From positions 1-29,997 of the IMG/VR virus record IMGVR_UViG_3300037488_000203: 29,997 nt of DNA. The stretch is one strand, 5' to 3'. Positions within the stretch are counted from its first letter, which is position 1. Each line of letters begins with the position of its first letter. Positions 1 through 8,702 of the stretch are shown in pieces. Both the position numbers and the translations under genes were made by a program. The notes under the pieces were generated by a model, which ran no database searches, had not been told where the DNA came from, and saw only the letters and a program-made list of their open reading frames with translations. This stretch comes from a virus.

Positions 1-147
1 ACTGAATGGGAAACTGACCAGGTATCAGGAACCATGACAGGCAAGTACAAAGCTCCTAACTTGACAGCTCGACTTAATGGGTTAGGTGATAAGCAAGATA
101 TCACAACACAGGGTCAGTCTATCAATGAGATTAAGGTTAATATTATT
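1..147. repeat. Terminal direct repeat, left copy
   Basis: These 147 bases are the same as the last 147 bases of the window (29851-29997) except at base 21, which is G here and A at 29871. The reading frame of the terminase small subunit continues through the repeat, and the difference is silent (CAG/CAA, glutamine). The simplest reading is an assembly overlap that closes a circular or circularly permuted genome of about 29,850 bp. A true packaged terminal repeat cannot be excluded from sequence alone. Confidence 0.93.
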
Positions 148-153
148 AAGTAA
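1..153 (+). CDS. terS: Terminase small subunit, C-terminal part (gene crosses the contig join)
   Basis: This is the C-terminal 50 codons of a 139-residue protein that starts at 29584 and runs through the circular join in one frame to the TAA at 151-153. The small terminase subunit recognises the packaging site on phage DNA and hands it to the large subunit. The visible tail, around GKYKAPNLTARLNGLGDKQD, resembles the end of P22 Gp3-like packaging proteins, where a G-x-(L/F)-x-L-x-x-x-x-x-W/L-x-DKQ segment follows the DNA-binding bundle. It sits directly before terL, as expected. It has no start codon in this copy because the contig was cut inside the gene. Confidence 0.75.
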   Translation, partial: TEWETDQVSGTMTGKYKAPNLTARLNGLGDKQDITTQGQSINEIKVNIIK

Positions 154-177
154 TATAACCTATAAGATATATATTAA

Positions 178-201
178 CTATACTACTAATTAGTGGTATA
201 G
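178..201. promoter_or_regulatory. 24-base dyad between terS and terL
   Basis: The ten bases 178-187 (CTATACTACT) pair with 192-201 (AGTGGTATAG) around a central AATT, with nine Watson-Crick pairs and one T-G pair. The dyad lies in the 65-base gap between the terS stop and the terL start and ends 17 bases before the terL ATG. It is not followed by a T run, so it is not an ordinary terminator. It could be a packaging-site element, an operator, or an mRNA hairpin that adjusts TerL translation. The symmetry is seen; the role is inferred. Confidence 0.5.
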
Positions 202-218
202 CCAAACCTTTGCCTAAA

Positions 219-1367
219 ATGGAGCTAAACAGTACTGTGATATTCGAAAAGAACCATGATGCCCTCAACTCAGATGTGAGGTTTATCATTAATGAGGGAG
301 GCTCAAGGAGTTCTAAGACCTACTCACTATGCCAGCTAATCATAGTGTACTGCCTGCAGAACAGAGGTAAGGTAGTCAGCATCATTCGTAAAACCTTCCC
401 TGCCTTGAGAGCCACAGTCATGAGAGACTTCCTTGAGATAATGAAGAGCCTTGAGATATATGATGTGAACAGCCATAACAAATCAGAGCACATCTACACT
501 TTTAGCAATGGCTCGATAGTGGAGTTCTTTTCAGTGGATGATGAGCAAAAGATAAGAGGTAGGAAGAGAGACATGGCATGGTGCAATGAGGCTAATGAGC
601 TGTACTACGATGACTTCACTCAGCTTAACATGAGAACTGAGAACAAGCTAATCTTTGACTACAACCCGTCTGAGTCTAACTCATGGCTCTATGAGTTACC
701 TGCAGATGAGAGCATCCTAATTAAGTCAACGTATAAGGACAACCCCTTCCTGCCTGATAGCATTAAGAAACAGATTGAGGACTTAAAGAGAACTGATGAG
801 GCACAGTATCAGATATATGCATTAGGGGAGAAGGCTATCTCCAAGAGTAACATCTATTCTAATTGGACATTTGTCAAGCATAGACCATCCAAGTTCACTG
901 ACTATGTCTATGGCCTTGACTTTGGTTATAATCACCCTACTGCCTTAGTTAGAGTCTATTGGAGGGATAAGGACTTATACATTGAGCCTGTGATATATGA
1001 GAGCTATCTCACCACTACTGACCTCATTGCAAGGATGGATCAGTTAGGCATAGAGAAACACATCAACATCTTAGCTGACTACTCAAGGCCTGAGACCATT
1101 GCAGAGATAGATAGGGCAGGATACTATATCGAGAATGCTAACAAGGTAGTAAAGAAGGGGATAGATAACATCAAAACCTTTGGAGTTCAATGTGAAGACC
1201 ATCCTCAACTTAAGAAGGAGTATGAGAATTACAAATGGAAAAAGATAGGTGATACCATTACAGATGAGCCTGTCAAACTTTGGGATGATGCAATGGATGC
1301 CATCCGATATGCTGCCACTTACATCAAGGAGGAGTATTACACAGATGACTCATATCTATCCTTCTAA
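219..1367 (+). CDS. terL: Terminase large subunit (packaging ATPase/nuclease)
   Basis: TerL pumps DNA into the prohead with its N-terminal ATPase and cuts it with its C-terminal RNase H-like nuclease. With the ATG at 219 the protein has 382 residues. Walker A is GGSRSSKT (27-34), Walker B is DMAWCNE (118-124), and the nuclease acids are D234 in GLDFGYNHPTA, D287 in ILADYS and D360 in DDAMDAIRYA. The GLDFG-HPTA motif is typical of the PBSX-type terminases. An in-frame TTG at 210 would add three residues; I prefer the ATG because A-rich bases stand just before it. It follows terS by 65 bases, and late promoter P1 begins in its last codons. Confidence 0.95.
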   Translation: MELNSTVIFEKNHDALNSDVRFIINEGGSRSSKTYSLCQLIIVYCLQNRGKVVSIIRKTFPALRATVMRDFLEIMKSLEIYDVNSHNKSEHIYTFSNGSIVEFFSVDDEQKIRGRKRDMAWCNEANELYYDDFTQLNMRTENKLIFDYNPSESNSWLYELPADESILIKSTYKDNPFLPDSIKKQIEDLKRTDEAQYQIYALGEKAISKSNIYSNWTFVKHRPSKFTDYVYGLDFGYNHPTALVRVYWRDKDLYIEPVIYESYLTTTDLIARMDQLGIEKHINILADYSRPETIAEIDRAGYYIENANKVVKKGIDNIKTFGVQCEDHPQLKKEYENYKWKKIGDTITDEPVKLWDDAMDAIRYAATYIKEEYYTDDSYLSF

Positions 1368-1399
1368 CAGGATGCCAACTGAAATACAATATAGGTATG
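1362..1399 (+). promoter_or_regulatory. Late promoter candidate P1 (start-codon-overlapping)
   Basis: A TTCTAAC box (1362-1368), 16 bases, then TACAATATAGGTATG (1385-1399). The final ATG is the start codon of the next gene. The same arrangement is found at 8665, 13084, 15663 and (with a weaker upstream box) 29142. TACAAT resembles a -10 element, and initiation 7 bases downstream would fall on the A of the ATG, giving a leaderless mRNA. Conservation is seen; promoter function is inferred. Confidence 0.65.
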
Positions 1400-2896
1400 G
1401 CAATGACAATCATAGCAGAACCTCAAGATTTCACTCCTGCTTACAATGAGTGCAAGTTCATAGTTAACTCAACTAATGTCAACAATGATGGCTTCCGATA
1501 TATCTTTGAGGTATTCGAGTCAGGCACATCCAACAGGATAGGATACTATAAGGCACTGCCTACCTTTGGCACAGGCTATGGGGAGCAGGACTTGAGCAAG
1601 CTCTTGAGTAACATGGTAAGCTATGACTTCAATCCAACTATAACAACCTTCTATGATGCAGCTAACTCATACTATAAGTATGACATCAAGATAGGAGAGG
1701 AGTACATATTCACGTTGAGTTATACCGCATCATTGTCAGATGACAGCGGCAATGTCGAGATAACTCCAACAGCTGCTCACCCCTTTGCTGTGGGTGACCA
1801 GCTCAACATAACACAGGCAGACTTAGGTGTGGATAATCCAGGAGTGGAAGGACTACACACTGTCATAGCTGTGACAGGTACAACATCATTCACTATCAAT
1901 GCACTATGGTCAGAGGTAACTGATCCGACTGAGAACGGTACTATCAAGTATGCTGACAACAGGAAGGACATTAACCTCAATGAGATTAACACATTAAATA
2001 AGTATGTATTCAATGGAGCTATTCCTTGGATAGACATGCCGTTCTACGATCAGACTGACTACACTCTTGATAACACATCTGGACTGTGGCTCACTGACCA
2101 ACCGTTCACGTTCAGCTGTACACTTGGGCAGGACTTATACCTTAACATGAAGGATCCTAATATCAACACAAATCCTCGTATATATTTTGAGAACAGCAAT
2201 GGTGATATATTTAGGAAATCAGTAACAGGAACTCAATATATAAGCGGCATCCCATGTGGTCCTAATAACTATGGTACATTAACATTGGTAAGTGGCACTG
2301 CAGGATTAATTAAAGGAACTACTGACTACTATGATGTATGGTATAGCAATGGGGTGTTTAACCCTGTAAAGTCTCAAAAGTATAGGATTAATATAGATAG
2401 GAGGATACAGATATCAGAGAGTCATATCTTATTCTTAGATAGGATGGGCTCATGGAGTAGCTTTGCCTTCCAACTTAAGAGTTATGAGAAGGGAACTATC
2501 AAAAGAGATACATACAATAAGGATGTGCCAGGATATGTTACCTCATCTCAGTGGAAGTATAAAACTTATGAACAAGGGCAAGTAAATTTCAACACTCAAG
2601 TAGTTAAGACATTTGACCTCAATACTAACTGGATGAGTGAGGCAGATGGTACATACTTTCAACAGTTGTTAACATCTCCACAAACCTATGTTAAGAACGT
2701 AGTATATCGAATTACTGAGGACTTAGATAACCTCTATGATGAGAGTGGATGTATCATACATATCCCTGAGTCAACTGAGTATGTAAGCTGTAATGTACTT
2801 AATACAAACTTTGAGGTATTTAAGCAACGAAATAACAACCTAATCAAGCAGTCAATACAAGTAAGGTTATCTAATAACGACATAATCAATGGTTAA
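1397..2896 (+). CDS. Distal tail structural protein (putative)
   Basis: The protein has 499 residues, with no signal peptide or membrane segment, and is rich in Asn, Thr, Tyr and Asp with beta-type alternation throughout, as in phage tail-tip and baseplate proteins. Residues about 111-187 (from ASLSDDSGNVEITP to GTIKYADNRK) read like an inserted small beta domain of the type that includes an AxGDQLNIT turn. It begins at late promoter P1, overlaps the following 925-residue gene by eight bases, and the tape measure follows that, so a place in the tail-tip complex fits. I do not recognise a named family; its assignment rests on composition and position. The gene could encode a Dit-like or upper-baseplate protein. 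Confidence 0.6.
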   Translation: MAMTIIAEPQDFTPAYNECKFIVNSTNVNNDGFRYIFEVFESGTSNRIGYYKALPTFGTGYGEQDLSKLLSNMVSYDFNPTITTFYDAANSYYKYDIKIGEEYIFTLSYTASLSDDSGNVEITPTAAHPFAVGDQLNITQADLGVDNPGVEGLHTVIAVTGTTSFTINALWSEVTDPTENGTIKYADNRKDINLNEINTLNKYVFNGAIPWIDMPFYDQTDYTLDNTSGLWLTDQPFTFSCTLGQDLYLNMKDPNINTNPRIYFENSNGDIFRKSVTGTQYISGIPCGPNNYGTLTLVSGTAGLIKGTTDYYDVWYSNGVFNPVKSQKYRINIDRRIQISESHILFLDRMGSWSSFAFQLKSYEKGTIKRDTYNKDVPGYVTSSQWKYKTYEQGQVNFNTQVVKTFDLNTNWMSEADGTYFQQLLTSPQTYVKNVVYRITEDLDNLYDESGCIIHIPESTEYVSCNVLNTNFEVFKQRNNNLIKQSIQVRLSNNDIING

Positions 2897-5666
2897 GATA
2901 GTACTTGAGACAGGAGTCTTAGATGTATCTGAAAAGACTAACTTTCCTATCACGTTTAACGTGGGAGATATTAGAGACCTGTCAGCAAGGAAGGGGACAT
3001 TCTCTAAGACAATCACACTTGAAGGAACTAAGAACAACCATGAGCTATTAGGACACTACTATGATGTGAATATTCAGGCAGGTAGCTTTAACATCAACAC
3101 GTTGACTCGCTGTCAAGTGATACAGGATGGAGTGCCTATCTTAGATGATGCACTCTTGCAGTTGGTGAGTGTTAATAAATCTCAGTATACTAATGCTTAT
3201 GAGGAGGAGGTTAATTACACTGTACTCATCAAAGATAGTAGAGCTGAGTTTTTTAGTGCTATCACTAATGCTAATCTTGATGACTTAGATTTCTCAGACT
3301 TAAATCACGCATTCTCATCAACTGACATAGCAGCTACATTCAGCAACACTGTGGCAGATGGGTATAAATATGTAATGCCTGTATGTACAGGAACAAATGT
3401 CTATCAAGCTAATGAGTTCAAACCTGCTATCTATGCTAAGACTTACTTTGATAGGATATTCGCTGTGGCAGGATTTACATACACTTGGGCAGGTTTAACA
3501 GATGCTCACTTTGATAAGTTGTTAATACCTTACAATGGGGATGTTAATAACTTTGATTATACTGACTATAAAGTGGAAGCCACTAACACATGGACCACAA
3601 GTTATGTACAGGGCACAGGTGTGAACTATACATTCCAAGAGGACATTGACTCAGGATGGACAGAGATAGTGGATACACAATCTTTATTCAATCCTACTAA
3701 TGGAGAGTACAGTTCACCATTCAGTATAGACCCATGGGCAGGTGAGCACTATACTTATGAGTTACAGATTGGAGGCAGCATTATCCTTGATAATAATAGT
3801 GGAGGTAATGCAGTCCTTGAGTATATCGCGGGAGGATACATAGTTAAAAATAAATATAGAGTATTTGCTGAGGTTATTGTGGCAGGTTATGGCAACCTCA
3901 AGGTGTATGGCACAACAAGTGGAGTGGCTTACTATCCTGCAGCCTCACCATTACCAACAGGCAACACTACTCTGTTGACCTTTGCTGAGTCTCTTAGCAT
4001 CCCTGCCTTAGTTAGTGCAGTAGGTGTTCCTATAGATGTAGCTGACATACAAGTGTTATCAATAGGTGTTGAGGTAACTCAGACTTATGGTAGTGCTAAC
4101 AGTAACGGTGCTAATATTTGGATAGCAGCAGGTGGAGGCTTCACCCCTGTAGATGTTAATGTTGTTCTTAACTTAGCATCTATCACTATGGTGATACTGC
4201 CAAGTCAAAACGTGCAGACTACAGGAGGTACTCTAATCATGAACTCATATGTTCCTGTAGAGATTAAGCAATCAGATTTTGTTAAGTCAATATTTCAGAT
4301 GTATAACTTATACGTTGAGCAGGATATTGACAATCCATACAACCTTATCCTAAGACATAGAGATGAGTATTATGACTCAGGAGCTGAGAAGGATTGGAGT
4401 CAAAAGTTAGCGAAGGATAAAGCTCAAGAGTTGATGTTCCTTCCAGATGTGACTAAGAAAAAACTCAAGCTCACCTATGCACCCGATGAGGATCAGTCCA
4501 ATGTGTTATACACTCAGGCAACAGGAGAAATTTACGGCCAGATAGAATATACCTTTGACAATGAATATGTTAAGGATGTAGATACTAAGGAGCTACTATT
4601 CTCACCTACCCCTGTGTATAAGACATTATTCGGAGCTTATGTTCCTGCAATCAATGGAGCTGCACCTAATACTAACATCCGAATCTTATACGATGGAGGC
4701 TTAGGTACTTGCCAACCATTTGACATCATAGATTTTGGCACAACAGGAGAGATAGGCTTGACTGACTATCCTATGCTTGGCCACTTTAATGACCCGTTGT
4801 ATCCTACCTTTGATATTAACTTTGGCACTAATGATTACTATTTTTATGAGGTAGCAACACTGACAGCTAACAACCTTTACAACTTATATTGGAGGAGGAC
4901 TGTCAATCAGATAAACGTAGGTAAGATGTTGATAGCATTCTTTGACTTGAGTGAGGTTGATATCCAAGCTCTCAAGCTCAATGATAAGATATACATTGAT
5001 AACTCATGGTGGAATATTAACAAGGTGCAGGATTACAATGCTAATAACAACAGCCTCACAAAGGTAGAGTTAATTAGTATTGATACTGAGATTGACTTAG
5101 CACCTTATAAGACTGCAGCAGGTAAGCCTATTGGAGATACTATCGTGGCAGTTGGTAATAATGAGGTATTTAAGCAGAGTGCTCAAGTTAACAATGTAGT
5201 GGTGCCAGGCTCAGATGTTCTCATATTTGGTAAGGGCAACGCTGTGAGTTCAGGTGTTAAGGGAGTAGTGATTGGAGATGGACAGATACTTGAGCAGGAT
5301 GGTATGGTAGTACCTAACTTGACTGTGACTGATAGTATCAATGGAGCACCTGTGGTTAACTATAGGAAGTACATAGCTAATATTAGTCAAGCAGGTACAG
5401 CAGACCCTATAGTGACGGTGCTTGAGAATACAATAGGTGACATAGTTTGGGCAAGGGTAGCAGCAGGTAGGTATCAAGGTACATTAGTAGGAGCTTTCCC
5501 TGACCAAGATAAACTATATCTTTATTTAGGCAACAGTCAACAGAATAACTATGTTGCTATTTTTAGAGTCTCTGCAGATATTATTGAAATAATTACTTAT
5601 GACTTCACCAATACAGGGCAAGACAATATGCTTGATTATAACACAATCGAAATAAGAGTTTACTAA
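2889..5666 (+). CDS. Large tail protein, baseplate or tail-spike-like (putative)
   Basis: The protein has 925 residues. The N-terminal 120 residues contain FPITFNVGDIRDLSARKGTFSKTI, an opening I associate with large tail proteins of Bacteroidota phages. The centre is beta-rich. Near residue 780 there is a glycine-rich GKGN-GVKGVVIGDGQ stretch reminiscent of trimeric fibre heads, followed by a C-terminal domain of about 110 residues. It overlaps the gene before it and ends one base before the tape measure start, so translation is probably coupled. It likely forms the tail hub or spike that bridges tube and receptor. Exact role is inferred from size, composition and position. Confidence 0.65.
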   Translation: MVKIVLETGVLDVSEKTNFPITFNVGDIRDLSARKGTFSKTITLEGTKNNHELLGHYYDVNIQAGSFNINTLTRCQVIQDGVPILDDALLQLVSVNKSQYTNAYEEEVNYTVLIKDSRAEFFSAITNANLDDLDFSDLNHAFSSTDIAATFSNTVADGYKYVMPVCTGTNVYQANEFKPAIYAKTYFDRIFAVAGFTYTWAGLTDAHFDKLLIPYNGDVNNFDYTDYKVEATNTWTTSYVQGTGVNYTFQEDIDSGWTEIVDTQSLFNPTNGEYSSPFSIDPWAGEHYTYELQIGGSIILDNNSGGNAVLEYIAGGYIVKNKYRVFAEVIVAGYGNLKVYGTTSGVAYYPAASPLPTGNTTLLTFAESLSIPALVSAVGVPIDVADIQVLSIGVEVTQTYGSANSNGANIWIAAGGGFTPVDVNVVLNLASITMVILPSQNVQTTGGTLIMNSYVPVEIKQSDFVKSIFQMYNLYVEQDIDNPYNLILRHRDEYYDSGAEKDWSQKLAKDKAQELMFLPDVTKKKLKLTYAPDEDQSNVLYTQATGEIYGQIEYTFDNEYVKDVDTKELLFSPTPVYKTLFGAYVPAINGAAPNTNIRILYDGGLGTCQPFDIIDFGTTGEIGLTDYPMLGHFNDPLYPTFDINFGTNDYYFYEVATLTANNLYNLYWRRTVNQINVGKMLIAFFDLSEVDIQALKLNDKIYIDNSWWNINKVQDYNANNNSLTKVELISIDTEIDLAPYKTAAGKPIGDTIVAVGNNEVFKQSAQVNNVVVPGSDVLIFGKGNAVSSGVKGVVIGDGQILEQDGMVVPNLTVTDSINGAPVVNYRKYIANISQAGTADPIVTVLENTIGDIVWARVAAGRYQGTLVGAFPDQDKLYLYLGNSQQNNYVAIFRVSADIIEIITYDFTNTGQDNMLDYNTIEIRVY

Positions 5667-5667
5667 T

Positions 5668-8238
5668 ATGAATGAAGTTGAAATACCATTAAAGATAACA
5701 GGGATAGGTGCTATCAAGGCAGAGCTCAGAGAACTTAAAGGAGCTATAGCAGATGCAACTGATCCCGAACAAATAGCACAACTCTCAGCAAGAGCAGGAG
5801 AGCTTAAAGACCAAATTTCAGATGCTAATGATGCAGTGAATGTATTTGCATCAGGCTCTAAATTTGAGCAGGTGAGTAATTCTATCGGAGGTATTAAGGA
5901 CTCATTAATGAGCTTAGACTTTGAGGAGGCACAACAGAAGGCTCAAGTGTTTAGTAATGTAATGGGAAAGCTCAATCCTGGAGACTTAGCCAAAGGCTTC
6001 AAGGGGTTCATGGGTACTCTATCCACAATGGGTGGAGCATTCGTAAAACTTGGAGCAACCATCTTAATGAATCCTATCTTTTTATTAGTGGCAGTGATCA
6101 CTGCTATAGTGGTTGCCATTGGTATATTCTTAAAAAAGATAGGAGTACTTGATGCTATCTTAGAGGCAATCATGATACCTATCAATGCAGTGATACAAGG
6201 CTTTAAGGACTTGACTGATTGGATGGGTTTAACAGATAATGCAGCAGAGGAAAATGCTGAGGCAGTTAAAGAGGCAAGTGAGAAAAACAGAGAGAGCCTT
6301 AAGGCAGAGAGTCAAGCAAGGCAGGAACTATATAACCTTACTAAGGACTTAAGTGATGAGGAGATAGCTGCCATTGAGGAGAAGTTAGGAATTCAGATAG
6401 ATACAAGTCAGAGTATCTTTGACCTTAAGAGGGAACAGATAGAGGGTGACATGGCTATCAATCAAGCTGAGATTGACTCATTAAACTTAAAGAAGGAACT
6501 TACAGATGAGGATAAGAAGAGATTAGCTGACTTGACTAAAACTCAAGCAGATCTCGCTAATCAACAAGTGCAGAATGAGATAAACAAGATTAACGCTATA
6601 AGGAATCTCAATGTCAGCTTAGATAAGCAGATTGAGTTACTACAGGCCAAGCAAATCAAGGGAGAGTCTGAGCGTGCTAAGGCAATGCTTGACATACAAC
6701 AGAAGGAGGCACTTGCTAAGGTAGAGCAGCAGATTAAAGAGGCTCAACAGTTAGGTGATAGCACTGCACTTGCTAAGGCTCAACAGTTAAAGAACTTGAT
6801 TATCCAAGACTTTAAGAGACAGGAGTTAGAAATAACTAACAAAGGGAATACAGCTATAAGCAAGGCTAATGTCACAAGTGTGGGCAATACTAATAAAGAG
6901 GTAAAGAATAAATACTCTGATGCACTTGCTGACCTACGCAAAAAGAATGAGGTAGCTTTGCAAGAGGCAGAGAATGCAGGTAAGTCAGAGCAAGAGCTTA
7001 GAGAATTACGCATAACACAACTTGAAGCTGAGAGAAAATATTTGTTTGATAACCTTGCTAAAATCTATAAAAAGGAAGTTGATCAAAAGGCAGCACTCGC
7101 AAAGATTGACAATGACCTTAAGAAAGCAAGAGATAAGAATGCAGCGGATATAGAGAAGGCAGAGAATGAGGAGTTAATTGCAAGGCTAAAAAGAAAAGAA
7201 CTTAATGCAGCAGATGACATTGCTAAATTCGAGGCACAAAAGGAACTACTTGCAGCAGAGGCAAAGATAAAGATGGACTCACTTGAGGTAGGCTCAGAGG
7301 AGAGAGGATTGCTTGAGGATGAGACTGCTAAAAAGTTAAAAGAAATTGATGACCAAATCACAGCTAAAAAGATTGAGAATCAACAAAAGATTTTAGCAGC
7401 TGCACAACTTACAGCAGAGACTAAATTATCTAAGGAAGCCTTTGAACTTGAAAGATTTAAAGGTACTAAGGAGGAAGAGATTGCAGCAAATGAGGCATTC
7501 CTTAAAACTACATTAGATACACTTGATGCTCAAAGAACTGCTGAACTTGCAGCAAAAGACTTATCAGAGTCAGAGATAGCAGCAATAAAAGAAAAATATC
7601 GTCAAGCTGAAATAGTAGCAGAAGAGACTAAGGCCGCTAAGTTAGTTGAGATAGATGAGAAGGCAAGAGAGAAACTTAATGCAAATATTGAGGCTGGATT
7701 TCAACTTGCTACAACAGCAGCAGGAGCCATTGCATCAATACAAGATATCAACACAAAAAAGAAACTTAAAGGAGTACAGCAAGGAAGTAAGGAAGAGGAG
7801 AAAATACTTAAGCAACAATTTGAGCAACAGAAAAAAATGCAGTTAGCAATGGCTGTTATCAATGGTGCTCAAGCCATTACATCAATCCTTGCTCAGTATC
7901 CTAAGTTTGATGGAGGCTTTGCTATGGCAGCTGCAATAGCTGGCTCAGTAATATCAACGGCTACAAGTTTGGCAACAATAGCAAGCACATCCTTTGAAGG
8001 TGGAGGTAATGCTCCAACTGCAGATACTAATAGTTTCACAGGTGGAGGTAGCACAACAGGAGGCATGGCTACTCCATCAGTTAGTCTATTCGGTCAAGGT
8101 AACCAACTTAATAATGTAGGCAACCCGAACCAAGAGGGAGGAGGTCAGACTATCACAGTCAATGCTATAGTGAGTGAGACTGAGATGACTAACGTACAGA
8201 ACAAAGTAAATAAGATACAAAAGAACGCAGAACTATGA
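5668..8238 (+). CDS. Tail tape measure protein
   Basis: This 856-residue protein sets tail length and is ejected with the DNA. It has a helical N-terminus, a hydrophobic segment at about 129-155 (ATILMNPIFLLVAVITAIVV), then roughly 450 residues of Lys/Glu/Ala/Gln-rich coiled coil with many LAKA, EEIAA and KAK heptads. A second hydrophobic region near 725-785 precedes a Gly/Thr/Asn-rich tail. Its size predicts a tail on the order of 130 nm if about 1.5 angstrom per helical residue applies. In most long-tailed phages this gene precedes the tail-tip genes; here it follows them. Its CpG content is very low, like the rest of the late genes. Confidence 0.93.
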   Translation: MNEVEIPLKITGIGAIKAELRELKGAIADATDPEQIAQLSARAGELKDQISDANDAVNVFASGSKFEQVSNSIGGIKDSLMSLDFEEAQQKAQVFSNVMGKLNPGDLAKGFKGFMGTLSTMGGAFVKLGATILMNPIFLLVAVITAIVVAIGIFLKKIGVLDAILEAIMIPINAVIQGFKDLTDWMGLTDNAAEENAEAVKEASEKNRESLKAESQARQELYNLTKDLSDEEIAAIEEKLGIQIDTSQSIFDLKREQIEGDMAINQAEIDSLNLKKELTDEDKKRLADLTKTQADLANQQVQNEINKINAIRNLNVSLDKQIELLQAKQIKGESERAKAMLDIQQKEALAKVEQQIKEAQQLGDSTALAKAQQLKNLIIQDFKRQELEITNKGNTAISKANVTSVGNTNKEVKNKYSDALADLRKKNEVALQEAENAGKSEQELRELRITQLEAERKYLFDNLAKIYKKEVDQKAALAKIDNDLKKARDKNAADIEKAENEELIARLKRKELNAADDIAKFEAQKELLAAEAKIKMDSLEVGSEERGLLEDETAKKLKEIDDQITAKKIENQQKILAAAQLTAETKLSKEAFELERFKGTKEEEIAANEAFLKTTLDTLDAQRTAELAAKDLSESEIAAIKEKYRQAEIVAEETKAAKLVEIDEKAREKLNANIEAGFQLATTAAGAIASIQDINTKKKLKGVQQGSKEEEKILKQQFEQQKKMQLAMAVINGAQAITSILAQYPKFDGGFAMAAAIAGSVISTATSLATIASTSFEGGGNAPTADTNSFTGGGSTTGGMATPSVSLFGQGNQLNNVGNPNQEGGGQTITVNAIVSETEMTNVQNKVNKIQKNAEL

Positions 8239-8681
8239 CAAGTTATCAAGCATTAATCAACAAGATAGAGGCATTCTATAACGCACATCTACAAGTTAAA
8301 AAGGTAGGTAGTGACTTTGCAGAGCAGATGCCTAACTTTGCCACAAAGGATGAGAAGTATCCTATTGTGTTCATAGCACCTATCACAGCAATAGCAACTG
8401 AGAACACTAACACATTGAGCTTAGAGATCACATGCTTGGACATCATCCAGAAGGATAGAGCTAATATCACTGTGATACTCTCAGACTGCCATCAGATATT
8501 AGTTGACTTAGTGAACTATTTTAATTTTAGCTCAGACTACAGTTTCGATATCTTAGGTACTCCTTCCATAGTGCCATTGAATAATCAGATACTTGACTAT
8601 GCAGCAGGGTGGGTTATGACCTTAGATGTTGACATGAGTAATTGGACAGATTGTCAAGTGCCTATTATAACAGAATCATAA
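8235..8681 (+). CDS. Small tail protein, possible terminator/completion protein
   Basis: The protein has 148 residues and overlaps the tape measure stop in an ATGA, so translation is probably coupled. It is a compact alpha/beta protein with an ending (DMSNWTDCQVPI) that I associate with small tail proteins of Bacteroidota phages. Length and fold pattern (helix, then alternating strands around SLEITCLDI, then ILSDCHQILVDLVNYF) fit tail-terminator or tail-completion proteins, which cap the tube and join it to the head. It closes the transcription unit that starts at 1397; the next late promoter begins before its stop codon. The family assignment is tentative. Confidence 0.5.
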   Translation: MTSYQALINKIEAFYNAHLQVKKVGSDFAEQMPNFATKDEKYPIVFIAPITAIATENTNTLSLEITCLDIIQKDRANITVILSDCHQILVDLVNYFNFSSDYSFDILGTPSIVPLNNQILDYAAGWVMTLDVDMSNWTDCQVPIITES

Positions 8682-8702
8682 GTTAATTACAATATAGGTA
8701 TG
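8665..8702 (+). promoter_or_regulatory. Late promoter candidate P2 (start-codon-overlapping)
   Basis: TTATAAC (8665-8671), 16 bases, TACAATATAGGTATG (8688-8702). The ATG at 8700 starts the tail fibre gene. Both boxes and the spacing match P1 exactly, apart from one base in the upstream box. The upstream box lies inside the last codons of the preceding gene. Confidence 0.65.

Noticed and set aside
1777-2037. Minus-strand open frame within the 499-residue tail gene
   Set aside because: It is fully antisense to a well-supported gene, has no promoter or partner, and its composition is a mirror effect of the real frame.
5250-5477. Minus-strand Cys-rich open frame within the large tail gene
   Set aside because: It is antisense to a strongly supported gene and its cysteines mirror ACA/GCA-type codons on the sense strand.
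7083-7361. Minus-strand open frame of 92 codons inside the tape measure gene
   Set aside because: It is Ser/Ala/Phe-rich, the usual mirror of a Lys/Glu/Ala coiled coil on the other strand, and has no start context. It is a shadow.
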